Source: Dehalococcoidia bacterium
GTDB taxonomy: Bacteria > Chloroflexota > Dehalococcoidia > Lucifugimonadales > Lucifugimonadaceae
DNA: 64,000 bases
NCBI GenBank assembly: GCA_012959765.1
Contig: DUCO01000037.1
Span: forward strand, 1-64,000
Reading direction: 5' to 3'
The translations under genes were made by a program, and so were the position numbers. How positions within the stretch are numbered: the stretch's first letter is position 1; every line of letters starts with the position of its first letter. The notes beneath the pieces are model-generated. The model saw only the letters and a list, made by a program, of their open reading frames with translations, was not told the origin of the DNA and made no database searches. This document shows positions 37,927 to 48,419 of the stretch, piece by piece.

Positions 37927-38847
37927 TCACACCTGACCCTCGGCCATCGGCACATCCACCCTCACTCGCCGAATCCGACCATCACCCTGAAAACGATCAC
38001 GACCCAAAACCGTCGACTCACACAGCCACAACTCTCGCCCATCAGCCCCACCAAGCATGCAAGCGTACGCACTCTTATCCGCATCCTCTAAAGCAATCAC
38101 CTGCTTAATCTCACCTCCGTCAGCAACCCGCACCCAGCCACCCGAATCGCCGTACGAAAAGTACGGACACGCCACCCAGATACAACCCTCTGCATCCAGT
38201 GAAATCCCATCAGTAGGCGCAGCCAGATTCGCAAACGGACGTCGGTTCGAAAGCGTCTCATCATCGTTGATATCCCACGCAGTCAACGTAAAAGCAAACG
38301 TCTCGGCAACAATCAAAGTCTTGCCGTCAGGGGTAATCGCACCGCCGTTCGGGAAGCAAACCCGATCCGCAACAACTTGCGACGAACCGTCCGGGCGCGC
38401 CAGCACCATGTTCCCAAATTGGGGAGGATTCGCAGGACCCGGCGCCTCGTACTCGCTCAACCCCGGCAGATAAGCCCCGGCATAAGCGTTGCCGTTCGGA
38501 GCAACCACCATGTCGTTATTACCCGTACCAAACGAAGTCGAAATATCAGCGTGATGTGTCGAGTCCGATCGCTTCGCACTTCCAGCAGCAACCACCGCAG
38601 CCGTCAGCCGAACTATCGCCTGACTTTCGGTAGCCACAACCAACAAATCACCGTTCTCAAGAAAGCCAAGCCCGCTAGGGAATTCGCCCGGCTCAAACAC
38701 CGTCTCAACCGCCCCATCATCGTTCACGCGCGACACTTTTCCAGCCATCACATCGCTGAAGTACAGCTTGCCTTCACCGGCGCGCCATCTCGGACCCTCA
38801 GGAAAAAACAGCTCATCGGCAACCATTTCGATCGAATTTGAAACCAT
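37927..38847 (-). CDS. SMP-30/gluconolactonase family protein
   Basis: FFPEGPRWRAGEGKLYFSDVMAGKVSRV, FPNGGAITPDGKTLIVAET. Confidence 0.9.
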   Translation of the reverse strand: MVSNSIEMVADELFFPEGPRWRAGEGKLYFSDVMAGKVSRVNDDGAVETVFEPGEFPSGLGFLENGDLLVVATESQAIVRLTAAVVAAGSAKRSDSTHHADISTSFGTGNNDMVVAPNGNAYAGAYLPGLSEYEAPGPANPPQFGNMVLARPDGSSQVVADRVCFPNGGAITPDGKTLIVAETFAFTLTAWDINDDETLSNRRPFANLAAPTDGISLDAEGCIWVACPYFSYGDSGGWVRVADGGEIKQVIALEDADKSAYACMLGGADGRELWLCESTVLGRDRFQGDGRIRRVRVDVPMAEGQV

Positions 38848-38878
38848 GCGTAACCCCTAATCAAACTACTCGAACCCT

Positions 38879-38917
38879 GTCATTGCGAGGAGTTCGACGA
38901 CGTGGCAATCGGCGAAC
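38879..38917 (+). repeat. Dispersed repeat family G (GTCATTGCGAGGAG...GTGGCAATC)
   Basis: gtcattgcgaggagttcgacgacgtggcaatc; related copy at 48032. Confidence 0.7.
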
Positions 38918-39113
38918 ACTGGATTAATCTATCCGCATCAGCCAGCAACCGTCCAATCACATAACGCCGTTGGTCGACAGTATAAGAGTCGTACATCGTC
39001 ACTAAAACTGTCCAATTAACACCTCCAATTTCCCGTGTACCATTACGGGTCGCAAATCACGGCGATTCCAACTCGATATCACCCACCACAGCCCAGCACA
39101 CAGCACCACGATA

Positions 39114-40841
39114 ATGACCACAACAAGCGATCCACAAGAAAAACTCTACTCCGCACGCGCCGCCAAACGAGCACCCGGTAAATGGCGATCATGGGAAACT
39201 ACTGAAGGCGCAATCCGAGCACCCCATCGCTCGATGATGAAAGCCATGGGACTCAGCGACAAAGACATCGCCGCCCCCTTCGTAGGAGTCGCTTCCACCC
39301 ACAACGAAGTCACCCCCTGCAACTCCGGAATCGCCCCGCTTGTTGAAGAAGTAAAACGAGGCGTTTTCGCCGCCGAAGGAACTCCTTTCACGTTCGGAAC
39401 CATCACCGTTTCCGACGCCATATCCATGGGAACCGAAGGCATGAGAGGCTCGCTCGTTTCGAGAGAAGTCATCGCCGATTCAATCGAAACAGTCGTGTTC
39501 GCCGAACGCTATGACGGGCTGGTCGTGGTCGGTGGCTGCGACAAATCACTCCCCGGCGGAATGATGTCGATGGCACGCCTCGACGTCCCTTCCGTGTTCA
39601 TCTACGGCGGCTCCATCCTTCCCGGCTCACTGCACGGCGAAGATATCCAGATCCAGAACGTTTTCGAAGCCATTGGCGAGTTCCAGACCGGCAAGATCGA
39701 CGCCGACGAACTCTTGGCAATCGAAAATCACGCCTGCCCCGGCTCAGGGTCATGCGGCGGAATGTTCACCGCAAACACCATGTCGTCCATCGGTGAAGCA
39801 CTCGGACTCTCACTCCCCGGCTCAGCCTCGGAACCGAACGTCGACCAGCGCAAAATCGCCTCGTCGCGAGCAGCCGGTCACGCCGTAATGAACCTGCTCC
39901 GAAAGAACATCCGACCCTCCGACATCCTCACCCGAAAAGCCTTCGAAAACGCCGTGACGGTTGTGGTTGCAATGGGTGGTTCAACAAACACCACGCTCCA
40001 CCTCCCGGCAATCGCCAGCGAATTAGGTATCAAACTAACCCTCAAAGACATCCACGACATCTCGATGCGCACCCCGCTCATCGCAAACATGAAGCCCGGT
40101 GGCGACTACCTGATGCTCGATCTCGACCGACTCGGCGGAATCCCGGTCGTTATGAAGCGGCTTCTGAACGCCGGACTGCTCCATGGCGACTGCATGACCG
40201 TCACCGGCAAGACGGTCGCCGAAAACCTCGCCGATGTCGTAGTCCCCGAGCCTTCCAAAGTGCTCCACTCGATCGAAGATCCAATCTCACCAACAGGTGG
40301 ACTCGTAACCCTCTTCGGAAACCTCGCACCAGACGGCTGCGTGCTAAAAGTCGCCGGGCACCAGTTCGGCCAGACGTTCGGCGGGCCCGCCAAAGTCTTC
40401 GATAGCGAAGAAGGCGTGATGGAAGCGCTTCAAAAGCGTGACATCAAGGAAGGCGACGCAATCGTCATCCGCTATGAAGGCCCCAAGGGCGGACCCGGCA
40501 TGCGAGAAATGCTGGCGTTAACTGCCGCACTTGTCGGACAGGGTCTTGGCGAAAAAGTCTTATTGATGACCGACGGTCGATTCTCGGGTGCTTCCCACGG
40601 ATCAATGATCGGTCACATCGGCCCTGAAGCCGCAGTCGGCGGTCCCATCGCGGCGGTTCAAGACGGCGACCTCATCGAAGTAAACCTCGATAAGTTCGAA
40701 CTCAACGTCAAGATCAGCGACGAAGAAATGAAAGCCCGCCTCGACAAGTGGCAACCCAAGCCCCCGCCCTACACCAAAGGCGTCCTCAGCAAATACATTA
40801 AACTGGTAAACCCAGCCTCAACCGGTGCAGTAACCAGCTAG
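39114..40841 (+). CDS. ilvD: Dihydroxy-acid dehydratase
   Basis: 575 aa; [55 protein letters not shown]. Confidence 0.97.
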   Translation: MTTTSDPQEKLYSARAAKRAPGKWRSWETTEGAIRAPHRSMMKAMGLSDKDIAAPFVGVASTHNEVTPCNSGIAPLVEEVKRGVFAAEGTPFTFGTITVSDAISMGTEGMRGSLVSREVIADSIETVVFAERYDGLVVVGGCDKSLPGGMMSMARLDVPSVFIYGGSILPGSLHGEDIQIQNVFEAIGEFQTGKIDADELLAIENHACPGSGSCGGMFTANTMSSIGEALGLSLPGSASEPNVDQRKIASSRAAGHAVMNLLRKNIRPSDILTRKAFENAVTVVVAMGGSTNTTLHLPAIASELGIKLTLKDIHDISMRTPLIANMKPGGDYLMLDLDRLGGIPVVMKRLLNAGLLHGDCMTVTGKTVAENLADVVVPEPSKVLHSIEDPISPTGGLVTLFGNLAPDGCVLKVAGHQFGQTFGGPAKVFDSEEGVMEALQKRDIKEGDAIVIRYEGPKGGPGMREMLALTAALVGQGLGEKVLLMTDGRFSGASHGSMIGHIGPEAAVGGPIAAVQDGDLIEVNLDKFELNVKISDEEMKARLDKWQPKPPPYTKGVLSKYIKLVNPASTGAVTS

Positions 40842-40867
40842 TAAGGCGCCCACGGCGCCGCTATAAA

Positions 40868-40903
40868 CCCCTTCTCCCAGTGGGAGAAGGTTGGGATGAG
40901 GGT
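40868..40903 (+). repeat. Dispersed repeat family E
   Basis: ccttctcccagtgggagaaggttgggatgagggtg. Confidence 0.8.
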
Positions 40904-40909
40904 GAAACA

Positions 40910-41988
40910 GTTAGCCACAAACCAGACACCTTCGGCAACCGACCCGTCCTGCTCACCTACCGACCCGACGACTCCGACCGCATCGTTGTCATCGAACAAG
41001 ACGGCAAAATCCTCATATTCGACAACTCCCCCGAAACGACGCAGGCAAACACGTTCCCAAACCTCTCCAATCAAATAGCCCGCAACGGCAACGAAGAAGG
41101 ACTTTTCGGTCTCGCTTTTCACCCCCTCTACTCGTCAAACGGCCACTTCTACGTCCACTACTCGGCGGCCAGACCACGTCGCTCGGTAATCAGCCAATTC
41201 ACAGTCTCCGACAACCCCAACATGGCCGATCCTTTCTCAGAAAAAATCATCCTCGAAGTCCTCCAGCCTCACTCAAACCACAACGCGGAATGCTTGCGTT
41301 CGGATCCGATGGCTACCTCTACATCGGACTCGGAGACGGCGGTTCCCGCGGCGACCCAGCGGAAAACGGCCAAAACACAACGACGCTCCTCGGGACGATT
41401 ATTCGCATCGACCCACACCCATCTGCTGGCGGTCTAGACTACGGAATCCCACCCGACAACCCGTTCGCCGATTCAGCAAACACCCCAGACGATCCACGAC
41501 CCGAAATCTGGGCATTCGGACTCCGTAATCCCTGGCGATTCTCATTCGACCGGGCCACGAACGAACTCTGGGTCAGCGATGTCGGCCAAACCACATGGGA
41601 AGAAATCGACATCATAGAAAAAGCCGGAAACTACGGCTGGAACACCCTCGAAGCAACCCACTGCTTCAACCCATCGTCCGGGTGCGATTCAACCGGATCA
41701 ATCCCACCAGTCGCCGAATACGCCAACGGCGCAGGCAACTGCTCAGTAACCGGCGGATACGTCTACCGAGGCCCGGCAATCCCTGAACTCGATGGCGTCT
41801 ACATCTTCGCCGACTTCTGCTCAGGAAACATCTGGGGCATCAGAACAAACGAACGCCCAGCCTCAAAAACCGCCCAACAAATCAGCTCCGTAAACCAGCA
41901 AATCCCATCATTCGGCGAAGGCAAAGCCGGCAACCTCTACATGCGCGCCTTCAACACCCCACTCCTACGAATAGTACTAAGCGATTAA
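40910..41988 (+). pseudogene. PQQ-dependent glucose/sorbosone dehydrogenase-like, 5'-truncated with 1-nt frameshift
   Basis: RPVLLTYRPDDSDRIVVIEQDGKILIFDN...LEVLQPHSNHNA | GMLAFGSDGYLYIGLGDGGSRGDPAENGQ...NYGWNTLEATHCFNPSSGCD; frame breaks at cacaacgcggaatg (~41287). Confidence 0.85.
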
Positions 41989-41995
41989 CCCGTTG

Positions 41996-42148
41996 CCTGA
42001 GCGAAGTCATCGGAGTCGAAGGGCCTGGTGCGGGGACGCGAAAACCGGTGGCAGGAACTACGATAACGGCGCCACATTAACCACATTCCTCCCTGACCCG
42101 CGTCGCAGACATGCGCGACCAAGTGCGAATGCACGACCGGAGCTAACG
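41996..42148 (+). repeat. Repeat families F and B in tandem order
   Basis: ctgagcgaagtcatcggagtcgaagggcctggtgcgggg...cgtcgcagacatgcgcgaccaagtgcgaatgcacgaccggagctaacg. Confidence 0.8.
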
Positions 42149-43858
42149 AATAACAGGCAAAATCAACTGCGACGGATACGCCGCCGAATGATGAACAACC
42201 TGCTCCGCAACCCGCATCTCTGTACTGTTATAAAGTTCGCCACCTGTGTTCAAATTACGATCAAACCGAGGGAAATTCGATGATGAAATCTCAAGCCGGA
42301 TCCGATGCCCCTTCTTGAACACATTGCTCGTAACCCCAACCTTGATCTCGTACTCGTAAACCTCGCCCGGCTCCAACAGTTTCGACTGCTCAAACCCTTC
42401 CCGGTATCGAGCACGAATAATCCCATCGCAAAGATTCTTGGCGTATCCGGTCGGCGAAACATCCACCAGCATCGCGGTCCAATCAGTGTCCAGACCATCA
42501 GTTGAAGCGAACAACTTCAAGCGAATCGGACCCGTCACCTCAAGATCGTCCTCCAACACCTCGGTCGTATAGCAAAGCACGTCGTTACGCGCCTCCGCAG
42601 GCCGCTGATCGTACGGACCCCACGGCACGATATCGGGAGAACAACAGTTGTTCCCACCCAGAGTTTGAACCGGCAGCTCCGGGTTGTACGTGAACTCATC
42701 CGCAAACTCTTCACCCGCCGCTTCAAGCGACAACACACCATCACCCGCCGAACTGTTCGCACCCCCGTCAGAACGCAAATTCCACAACTGCCAGTCGGTA
42801 CGAGCAAGCGGCCACTCCTGCTCATCTCGCCACTGGTTAATCCCCATCACAAACAACCGCAAAGGTGCATCGTCAACGTAATCAGAATCGCCCTTAAGCC
42901 ACCGATCAAACCAATCTCGTTCAATCGAATCAAGATCCAACTTCGACTCCGCCCCAAAGTCGATATCGCCTGTTTTTGTCGAAGTGCTCAGCGCATGCGG
43001 CCACGGCCCAACGATCAACTTAGACCCTCGCGCCAACTCCGACCCACCACGTTCCCTGAGCCCCGTGAAATTGTCGAAAGCGTCGACAGCGTAAAGGTCG
43101 TACCACCCGCCCATAATCAGCGATGGCACCTCGATTTCGTCAAACCGCCTGTCGGTATTCACTTCGTTCCAGTACTCGTCATCGTTCGGATGCGCCAGCC
43201 AATCCTGCCAGAACTTCATATCACGCCCAGCGTTGCCAGCAAGATTGGTCATAGGAAGCGACATGAACGCCTCGGTCCAGTTGTGATAATCGATACTCTG
43301 GCCCGTCCGACCGTTCGTCCGCATCCCCCACGTCATCATCACGTTCAGTTGAAACGTTCCGCCCGGGTGCATCAAACCCTGATAGTAATCGGTACACATC
43401 ACCCGCGGCACCATGGCCTTCAGGTACTTACTTTTCAGAGGAGCACTGAGCCACTGAACAGCCCCGCCGTACGACCCACCAGCCATGCCGATATTGCCGT
43501 CGCACCAATCCTGCTGCCCGATCCACTCCTGCGTGTCGAACCCATCGTCGACTTCCTGATGAAATGCGTAGTACTCGCCCTGCGAATCGAACCGACCACG
43601 AACGTCCTGAACAACACACACATACCCACGGTTAGCCAGCTGTCGTGCCTTTTCAATCACCGGGTCCATGTTGTTGCTGTAAGGCGTGCGCATAAGCACG
43701 ACAGGAAACGGATCGCCCGCCTCGGGAAGATAGATATCCGCCGAAAGCTCAACGCCATCCCGCATCGGCACCTTCACATCCAGCCGCATCTCAACTCCGA
43801 AGTTATCAGCCATATCGATCTCCGCTCCCGCTAAAAGTGTTTCGACTACCCTGAACAC
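42143..43858 (-). CDS. CocE/NonD family hydrolase (X-Pro dipeptidyl-peptidase S15)
   Basis: VPMRDGVELSADIYLPEAGDPFPVVLMRTPYSN, QDVRGRFDSQGEYY, GMAGGSYGGAVQW; start probably internal (MADNFGVEMRLDVKVPMRDG). Confidence 0.92.
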   Translation of the reverse strand: MFRVVETLLAGAEIDMADNFGVEMRLDVKVPMRDGVELSADIYLPEAGDPFPVVLMRTPYSNNMDPVIEKARQLANRGYVCVVQDVRGRFDSQGEYYAFHQEVDDGFDTQEWIGQQDWCDGNIGMAGGSYGGAVQWLSAPLKSKYLKAMVPRVMCTDYYQGLMHPGGTFQLNVMMTWGMRTNGRTGQSIDYHNWTEAFMSLPMTNLAGNAGRDMKFWQDWLAHPNDDEYWNEVNTDRRFDEIEVPSLIMGGWYDLYAVDAFDNFTGLRERGGSELARGSKLIVGPWPHALSTSTKTGDIDFGAESKLDLDSIERDWFDRWLKGDSDYVDDAPLRLFVMGINQWRDEQEWPLARTDWQLWNLRSDGGANSSAGDGVLSLEAAGEEFADEFTYNPELPVQTLGGNNCCSPDIVPWGPYDQRPAEARNDVLCYTTEVLEDDLEVTGPIRLKLFASTDGLDTDWTAMLVDVSPTGYAKNLCDGIIRARYREGFEQSKLLEPGEVYEYEIKVGVTSNVFKKGHRIRLEISSSNFPRFDRNLNTGGELYNSTEMRVAEQVVHHSAAYPSQLILPVIR

Positions 43859-43926
43859 AACACCACCAAACCACCGGGCTGCACATTATCAGCTACACCA
43901 CGATGAATTTATTCGATCCGTTCACT

Positions 43927-43952
43927 GTCATCCTGAACTTGATTCAGGATCT
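43927..43952 (+). repeat. Dispersed repeat family A
   Basis: gtcatcctgaacttgattcaggatct. Confidence 0.85.
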
Positions 43953-44029
43953 GTGCCGAGATAGCGAAACCACCGCTCACATCAGCCGACACCAGATTCA
44001 CCGACAACACCGTTCACCCAAATCCAACG

Positions 44030-45595
44030 TCACGAACCAGCAACCCGCCGACCATGCCCAACCCAGTAAGGCTCCCGCAACTCGCGCTTCAAAACCTTCC
44101 CACTCGAATTACGCGGCAATTCATCAATGAAATCCACCGATCTCGGTCGCTGGAATCCACCCATCTGGTCTCGACAAAAATCGATAACCTCATCCTCCGA
44201 AACCGACTGACCATCCCCCAAAACTACAACCGCTTTCACGGTTTCACCCCACTGCTCGTCAGGCACCCCGATCACCGCCGCATCTGCGATAGCCGGATGC
44301 TTGAAAAGAACCTTCTCTACTACCCCTGGGTAAACGTTCTCTCCGCCAGAAACGATCATGTCCTTGATGCGATCCTGAATGTACAGATAGCCCTCGTCGT
44401 CCAGAGTCCCCGCATCGCCGGTGTGCATCCAACCATCTCGAATCGCTTCGGCCGTTGCTTCCGGCTTATTCCAGTAACCCTTCATCACCTGAGGACCCCG
44501 CACCACGATCTCTCCCATAACCCCGTTCGCCACCGGGATATCGTCTTCATCCACAATCCGTATTTCAGTACCCGTTATCGCCCTGCCGGCCGACTCTATG
44601 AGTCCCGGTGATCCCGCCATCGCCCGCAGATGATCGGCATAGCTCATGGTCGTAATGATGGGCGATAGCTCTGTCATGCCATATGCCTCGACAAACTCAC
44701 ACTTGAATGCGTCTAGGGCTTGGCGAAGCGTATCCGCTGCAATCGGCGATGCTCCCCACACCATGAGCCTCAGGTCGGGGTAACTTCGCTGAGCAATATC
44801 CGGCACAGTCTGGAGACAAATCTGAATCAGCGACGGAGCAAGCACTACACATTGAATGCCGTCTTCGTCCAGCGCTCTAACCGTCTCCGCCGGGACGAAA
44901 TCCTCCTGGATGTAAAGACTCGCCCCTCGGTGGATTGCGGAAAATACAAACCACGCGGCGGCGACATGGTACAGCGGCATAACGATTAGAACTCGATCAT
45001 TCGGTTGAAATTCGATTGCCGGGGCTGACTGAGCCAGGTTCGCCGTCAAATTGTTGTGAGAAAGTACCGCGCCCTTGGGAAGCCCGGTCGTTCCACTCGT
45101 GTACATCTGAAGTGCGTCGTCGTCAGACGAAATCGTTAGCTCCGGAGGCGATGTTGACTGGTCAGTAATCCAATCGTGAAAATCGGTCCACCCCAGCTTG
45201 CTCTTCCCACCAACCACAACCAGTTGTTTGACGCTTTCGAGCTCATCTTTAATGTCGTCGATCTGATCCTGGTACTGACGAGAAACGAAAAGCATCTCGG
45301 CACCTGCATCATTGATGATGTAGGTCCATTCCGATGGCACCAACCGATAGTTCAAAGTAACCAGCACAACGCCAGCCTTCGAAGCGCCGTAGTACAGATA
45401 CACGTACTCGACGCTGTTGTTCGACAGGATCGCGAATCTGGTGCCCTTCTCGATGCCACTAGCGACGAAGGCCTGAGCTACGCGATTGATCTGATCGCTC
45501 GCCTCGCCGTAGCTAATGCATTTGTCGCCCACAACGGCGAATTCAGCGTCCGGGGTCTCCCGTGCGTGATAGTCAACATAATCGTGGAGCAGCAT
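44030..45595 (-). CDS. AMP-dependent acyl-CoA synthetase/ligase
   Basis: YTSGTTGLPKGAVLSHNNL, GYWNKPEATAEAIRDGWMHTGDAG, DRIKDMIVSGGENVYP. Confidence 0.95.
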   Translation of the reverse strand: MLLHDYVDYHARETPDAEFAVVGDKCISYGEASDQINRVAQAFVASGIEKGTRFAILSNNSVEYVYLYYGASKAGVVLVTLNYRLVPSEWTYIINDAGAEMLFVSRQYQDQIDDIKDELESVKQLVVVGGKSKLGWTDFHDWITDQSTSPPELTISSDDDALQMYTSGTTGLPKGAVLSHNNLTANLAQSAPAIEFQPNDRVLIVMPLYHVAAAWFVFSAIHRGASLYIQEDFVPAETVRALDEDGIQCVVLAPSLIQICLQTVPDIAQRSYPDLRLMVWGASPIAADTLRQALDAFKCEFVEAYGMTELSPIITTMSYADHLRAMAGSPGLIESAGRAITGTEIRIVDEDDIPVANGVMGEIVVRGPQVMKGYWNKPEATAEAIRDGWMHTGDAGTLDDEGYLYIQDRIKDMIVSGGENVYPGVVEKVLFKHPAIADAAVIGVPDEQWGETVKAVVVLGDGQSVSEDEVIDFCRDQMGGFQRPRSVDFIDELPRNSSGKVLKRELREPYWVGHGRRVAGS

Positions 45596-45664
45596 TCACT
45601 AGACCTCGCGTTCCAGCCTCTTGAGCAACAGATGTGCAGCGGGATCATATGCGAAATACAACAA

Positions 45665-45840
45665 ACGACCAAATCTTCCGGCGACACCCGGAGCCAAACG
45701 CAACGTCTCCCCCGGATCGGGGGAACTAAAAGCCGCGTCGCAGACATGCGAGCCCAAGTACGGCCTTCGTACGCCCGGCTCTAACGAGCGTGCGACGCGC
45801 GACCAAGTCCGCCTCGGACGCCCGGAGCCATAACGCCTCG
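45665..45840 (+). repeat. Cluster of dispersed repeat families C, D, B, C
   Basis: gaccaaatcttccggcgacacccggagcc / tctcccccggatcgggggaac / cgtcgcagacatgcgagcccaagtacgg / gaccaagtccgcctcggacgcccggagcc. Confidence 0.8.
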
Positions 45841-45847
45841 CCCGGAG

Positions 45848-46666
45848 CTAACGCAACACCCGATAAAGCTCATCACCCGGAACTGTGTCGAACACATTGC
45901 GAGTCTTGCCAGTCGCATGGTCGATCTTCATACCCTTCGAAGGGTCGTTGTCTTCAAATATCACCCGCACAACGGCATAAGGCACGTCGAGCACTCCGGG
46001 ATTCGACACACTCGACCGCTGGGTTTCAAAGGAAAAATACTGCACGTGCTCACCCTTGTACCAACCATCGCTACTCCGATCGGCGAGCACCGCCGTCGAT
46101 CCATACGGAATGATTGGGCAGTTAATAATCAGCCCAGTATCTACCAACTCATACCCTGCCAACTCAATATCGTCGAAGCGGCGAATGGAGTTCGGCTCAT
46201 AGTCGTCGGGAACCAGCACCTGAATCACCTGCCAAAAATCGTTATACCCATCCTCACCGGGTAAATGATCGAATATCGGCGATTGACCATCAACCCGCTT
46301 CGAAGGATCGGACGCGTAAGAAATGCCGTACACGGGAGCCGATTTCAGCGGGCTAACGTCAAATGCGTAGTAGCTGACATCGCTGACATCAGGACCCAGC
46401 CCGTGACTCAAGAAATCGGCATCGTAGTCGATCGGATCGTTCGGACCCGGTAGCTCCAGGTTCTCCGATCGCCGCATTACGGTTCCCGCAGCATCGGAAA
46501 ACCTATCTACCGATGTAAACTTTATTCCTCTCTCAGAATCGACGTGCACCGGAACCGCCGACACCTCGACGGTCGATTCACATGCCACGCCAATCGACAA
46601 CGCTAAAACTACAGTCGCAGGGCCAAGTAAACGTAAACGCCTCAAAGTTCTGCCCAAGTCTCCCAC
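45848..46666 (-). CDS. Hypothetical lipoprotein
   Basis: 272 aa; N-terminal hydrophobic segment ending LSIGVAC (lipobox-like); no family recognised. Confidence 0.65.
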   Translation of the reverse strand: MGDLGRTLRRLRLLGPATVVLALSIGVACESTVEVSAVPVHVDSERGIKFTSVDRFSDAAGTVMRRSENLELPGPNDPIDYDADFLSHGLGPDVSDVSYYAFDVSPLKSAPVYGISYASDPSKRVDGQSPIFDHLPGEDGYNDFWQVIQVLVPDDYEPNSIRRFDDIELAGYELVDTGLIINCPIIPYGSTAVLADRSSDGWYKGEHVQYFSFETQRSSVSNPGVLDVPYAVVRVIFEDNDPSKGMKIDHATGKTRNVFDTVPGDELYRVLR

Positions 46667-46805
46667 CTATATTCATGCCAGATACCCAGATGCTAAATCC
46701 CATCTACGACTTGTGACTGCCTGAAAGTACGCGTTTTCCCACCCGACTGGATTCATCTCTAAACAAAATCCGATCGATCAGCAAACACAATCGGGGAAAT
46801 CCGCC

Positions 46806-47651
46806 CTACTTCACAGGCTTCGGCCACTCGCCAGCCCACTTGTCACGGTACTCGTACCCAATAGAGGCGTCACCGGCAAGGTTGTTCCACATCGCAGCCC
46901 GGCGATAATTTCGCTTTGGCACAAGCGACCGCTGAATCAACGCCGCTTCATCACGCTCTAAACGCTCCAAAATATGAACGTCGTTTGCACCGTCGTGATC
47001 CCAACTCGGCTCAGCCGACTCACTGGCGCGCTCGAACAAATACTTCACCATGTACCGAACCAGATCACTCGTATTCGCCGTACCCGCATGCCAGATATCG
47101 TAGTGAAGTATCAACACCGAACCAGCCGGCACAACAGCAACAATCTGGTCTCTGAAATTCCCGTGAGAAGCGTTCCGATCCCCGGCCGCCAGAAACAAAT
47201 GTGAACCCGGTATCAAAGCCGTCGGCCCCATGTTCGAAGCGACGTCCTGCGGGTAGTACATCACCAACACGCTCTGAACGTGATCTGGAACCCGACCATG
47301 CCCGTCCGAAAGCATCGGAATATTCAGACTGTCCTGATGCCACTGCTGACTCCGAGTCCCCGGATGATTCCTGTGGCAGTGTCGATGAGCAGCCTTCGTG
47401 TAGTCGTGACCCAACAAACTGGCCAACGCTCCAACAACCGCCGGGTGCTCGTACACCTCGTCGATCTTCGGAATTGCCTTATTAATGTCGTCTCCCGGAT
47501 TCGACGGCAAAGCCTGAAGCTCATCGTAAATACCAGCATGAAATTCTGGCGGAAACTGCGGCTCAACAATGTGATAGCCGTTGATAACAAAGTCAGCAAT
47601 CTGATCGTCGCTAAGCAAATTTCCTGTGGAAACACGAGTGGCGTTAGTCAT
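46806..47651 (-). CDS. Phytanoyl-CoA dioxygenase (PhyH) family
   Basis: LSDDQIADFVINGYHIVEPQFP, QWHQDSLNIP, ALIPGSHLF, HYDIWHAGTAN; start at 47651 overlaps upstream stop. Confidence 0.85.
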   Translation of the reverse strand: MTNATRVSTGNLLSDDQIADFVINGYHIVEPQFPPEFHAGIYDELQALPSNPGDDINKAIPKIDEVYEHPAVVGALASLLGHDYTKAAHRHCHRNHPGTRSQQWHQDSLNIPMLSDGHGRVPDHVQSVLVMYYPQDVASNMGPTALIPGSHLFLAAGDRNASHGNFRDQIVAVVPAGSVLILHYDIWHAGTANTSDLVRYMVKYLFERASESAEPSWDHDGANDVHILERLERDEAALIQRSLVPKRNYRRAAMWNNLAGDASIGYEYRDKWAGEWPKPVK

Positions 47652-47919
47652 CAAACTGCTCCATTTTCTCCAAAATAAACTGGTAGCCAAGCACGTCTAC
47701 ATCAGAATCCGATAACGTCCCCCGCTGATCCGGAAAGTGCACAACACGCCAGCCATAGATAATCGCATCGTGAACCGTGTCGTAATCAAGTGAATCCCGT
47801 GTCGGGTCGATCTCAACAATCGTACCCTTAACCGGCTCATGCAAAGCCTGAGAAATCGCTGGTGACCGCGGATCGGTCGACTGCGCGCTCAAATAAAGAA
47901 GTCGTTGTTTTAGTGCCAT
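47644..47919 (-). CDS. Small hypothetical protein coupled to PhyH
   Basis: MALKQRLLYLSAQSTDPRSPAISQALHEPVKGTIVEIDPTRDSLDYDTVHDAIIYGWRVVHFPDQ...; stop overlaps PhyH start. Confidence 0.6.
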   Translation of the reverse strand: MALKQRLLYLSAQSTDPRSPAISQALHEPVKGTIVEIDPTRDSLDYDTVHDAIIYGWRVVHFPDQRGTLSDSDVDVLGYQFILEKMEQFDD

Positions 47920-48031
47920 CGGTATAGCTGCGCCAGCCCTCAAAGAATCGGTTTGAACGGAATAAATCCATAAAAGCGTCACTTTAGCGAATATTCATCC
48001 CACTCGCGGAAGATCGGGCCTACGATTCCTG

Positions 48032-48199
48032 TCATTGCGAGGAGGAACTTAGCCTGCCCTGAGCAACGTCGAATGGGTGGCAACAACGGACATTCGGAAC
48101 TAACTCCACATTCCCACCATCAGCGGCATTCGAGCAACTTCGATTACTCTCCCCTTATCTCTTCGCCCTGAGGGAGAAGGTTAGGTTGAGGGGGAATGC
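48032..48199 (+). repeat. Dispersed repeat families G and E
   Basis: gtcattgcgaggaggaac...gtggcaac; cgccctgagggagaaggttaggttgaggggga. Confidence 0.65.
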
Positions 48200-48419
48200 C
48201 AGGTGTCATCACGTTCAATGTGTCGAAACACACCTGAGTTCCAGACCTCCCACTTCACTTCAACGAGGCCCAATATCCTGCCCAAAGCCGCCACACCGGT
48301 GATAAATTCCCTCAACAAACCAAACTAAACGAAATGCTATGGCCCGCCAAGCGGAGCCTCATAAACGGAACCCAGATGCGCCTCGCACGCCCGGTTCCAA
48401 ACGAAAGACCTTCATCAAA

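Noticed and set aside
42665-43834. 389-aa plus-strand ORF
   Set aside because: Antisense shadow of the CocE hydrolase.
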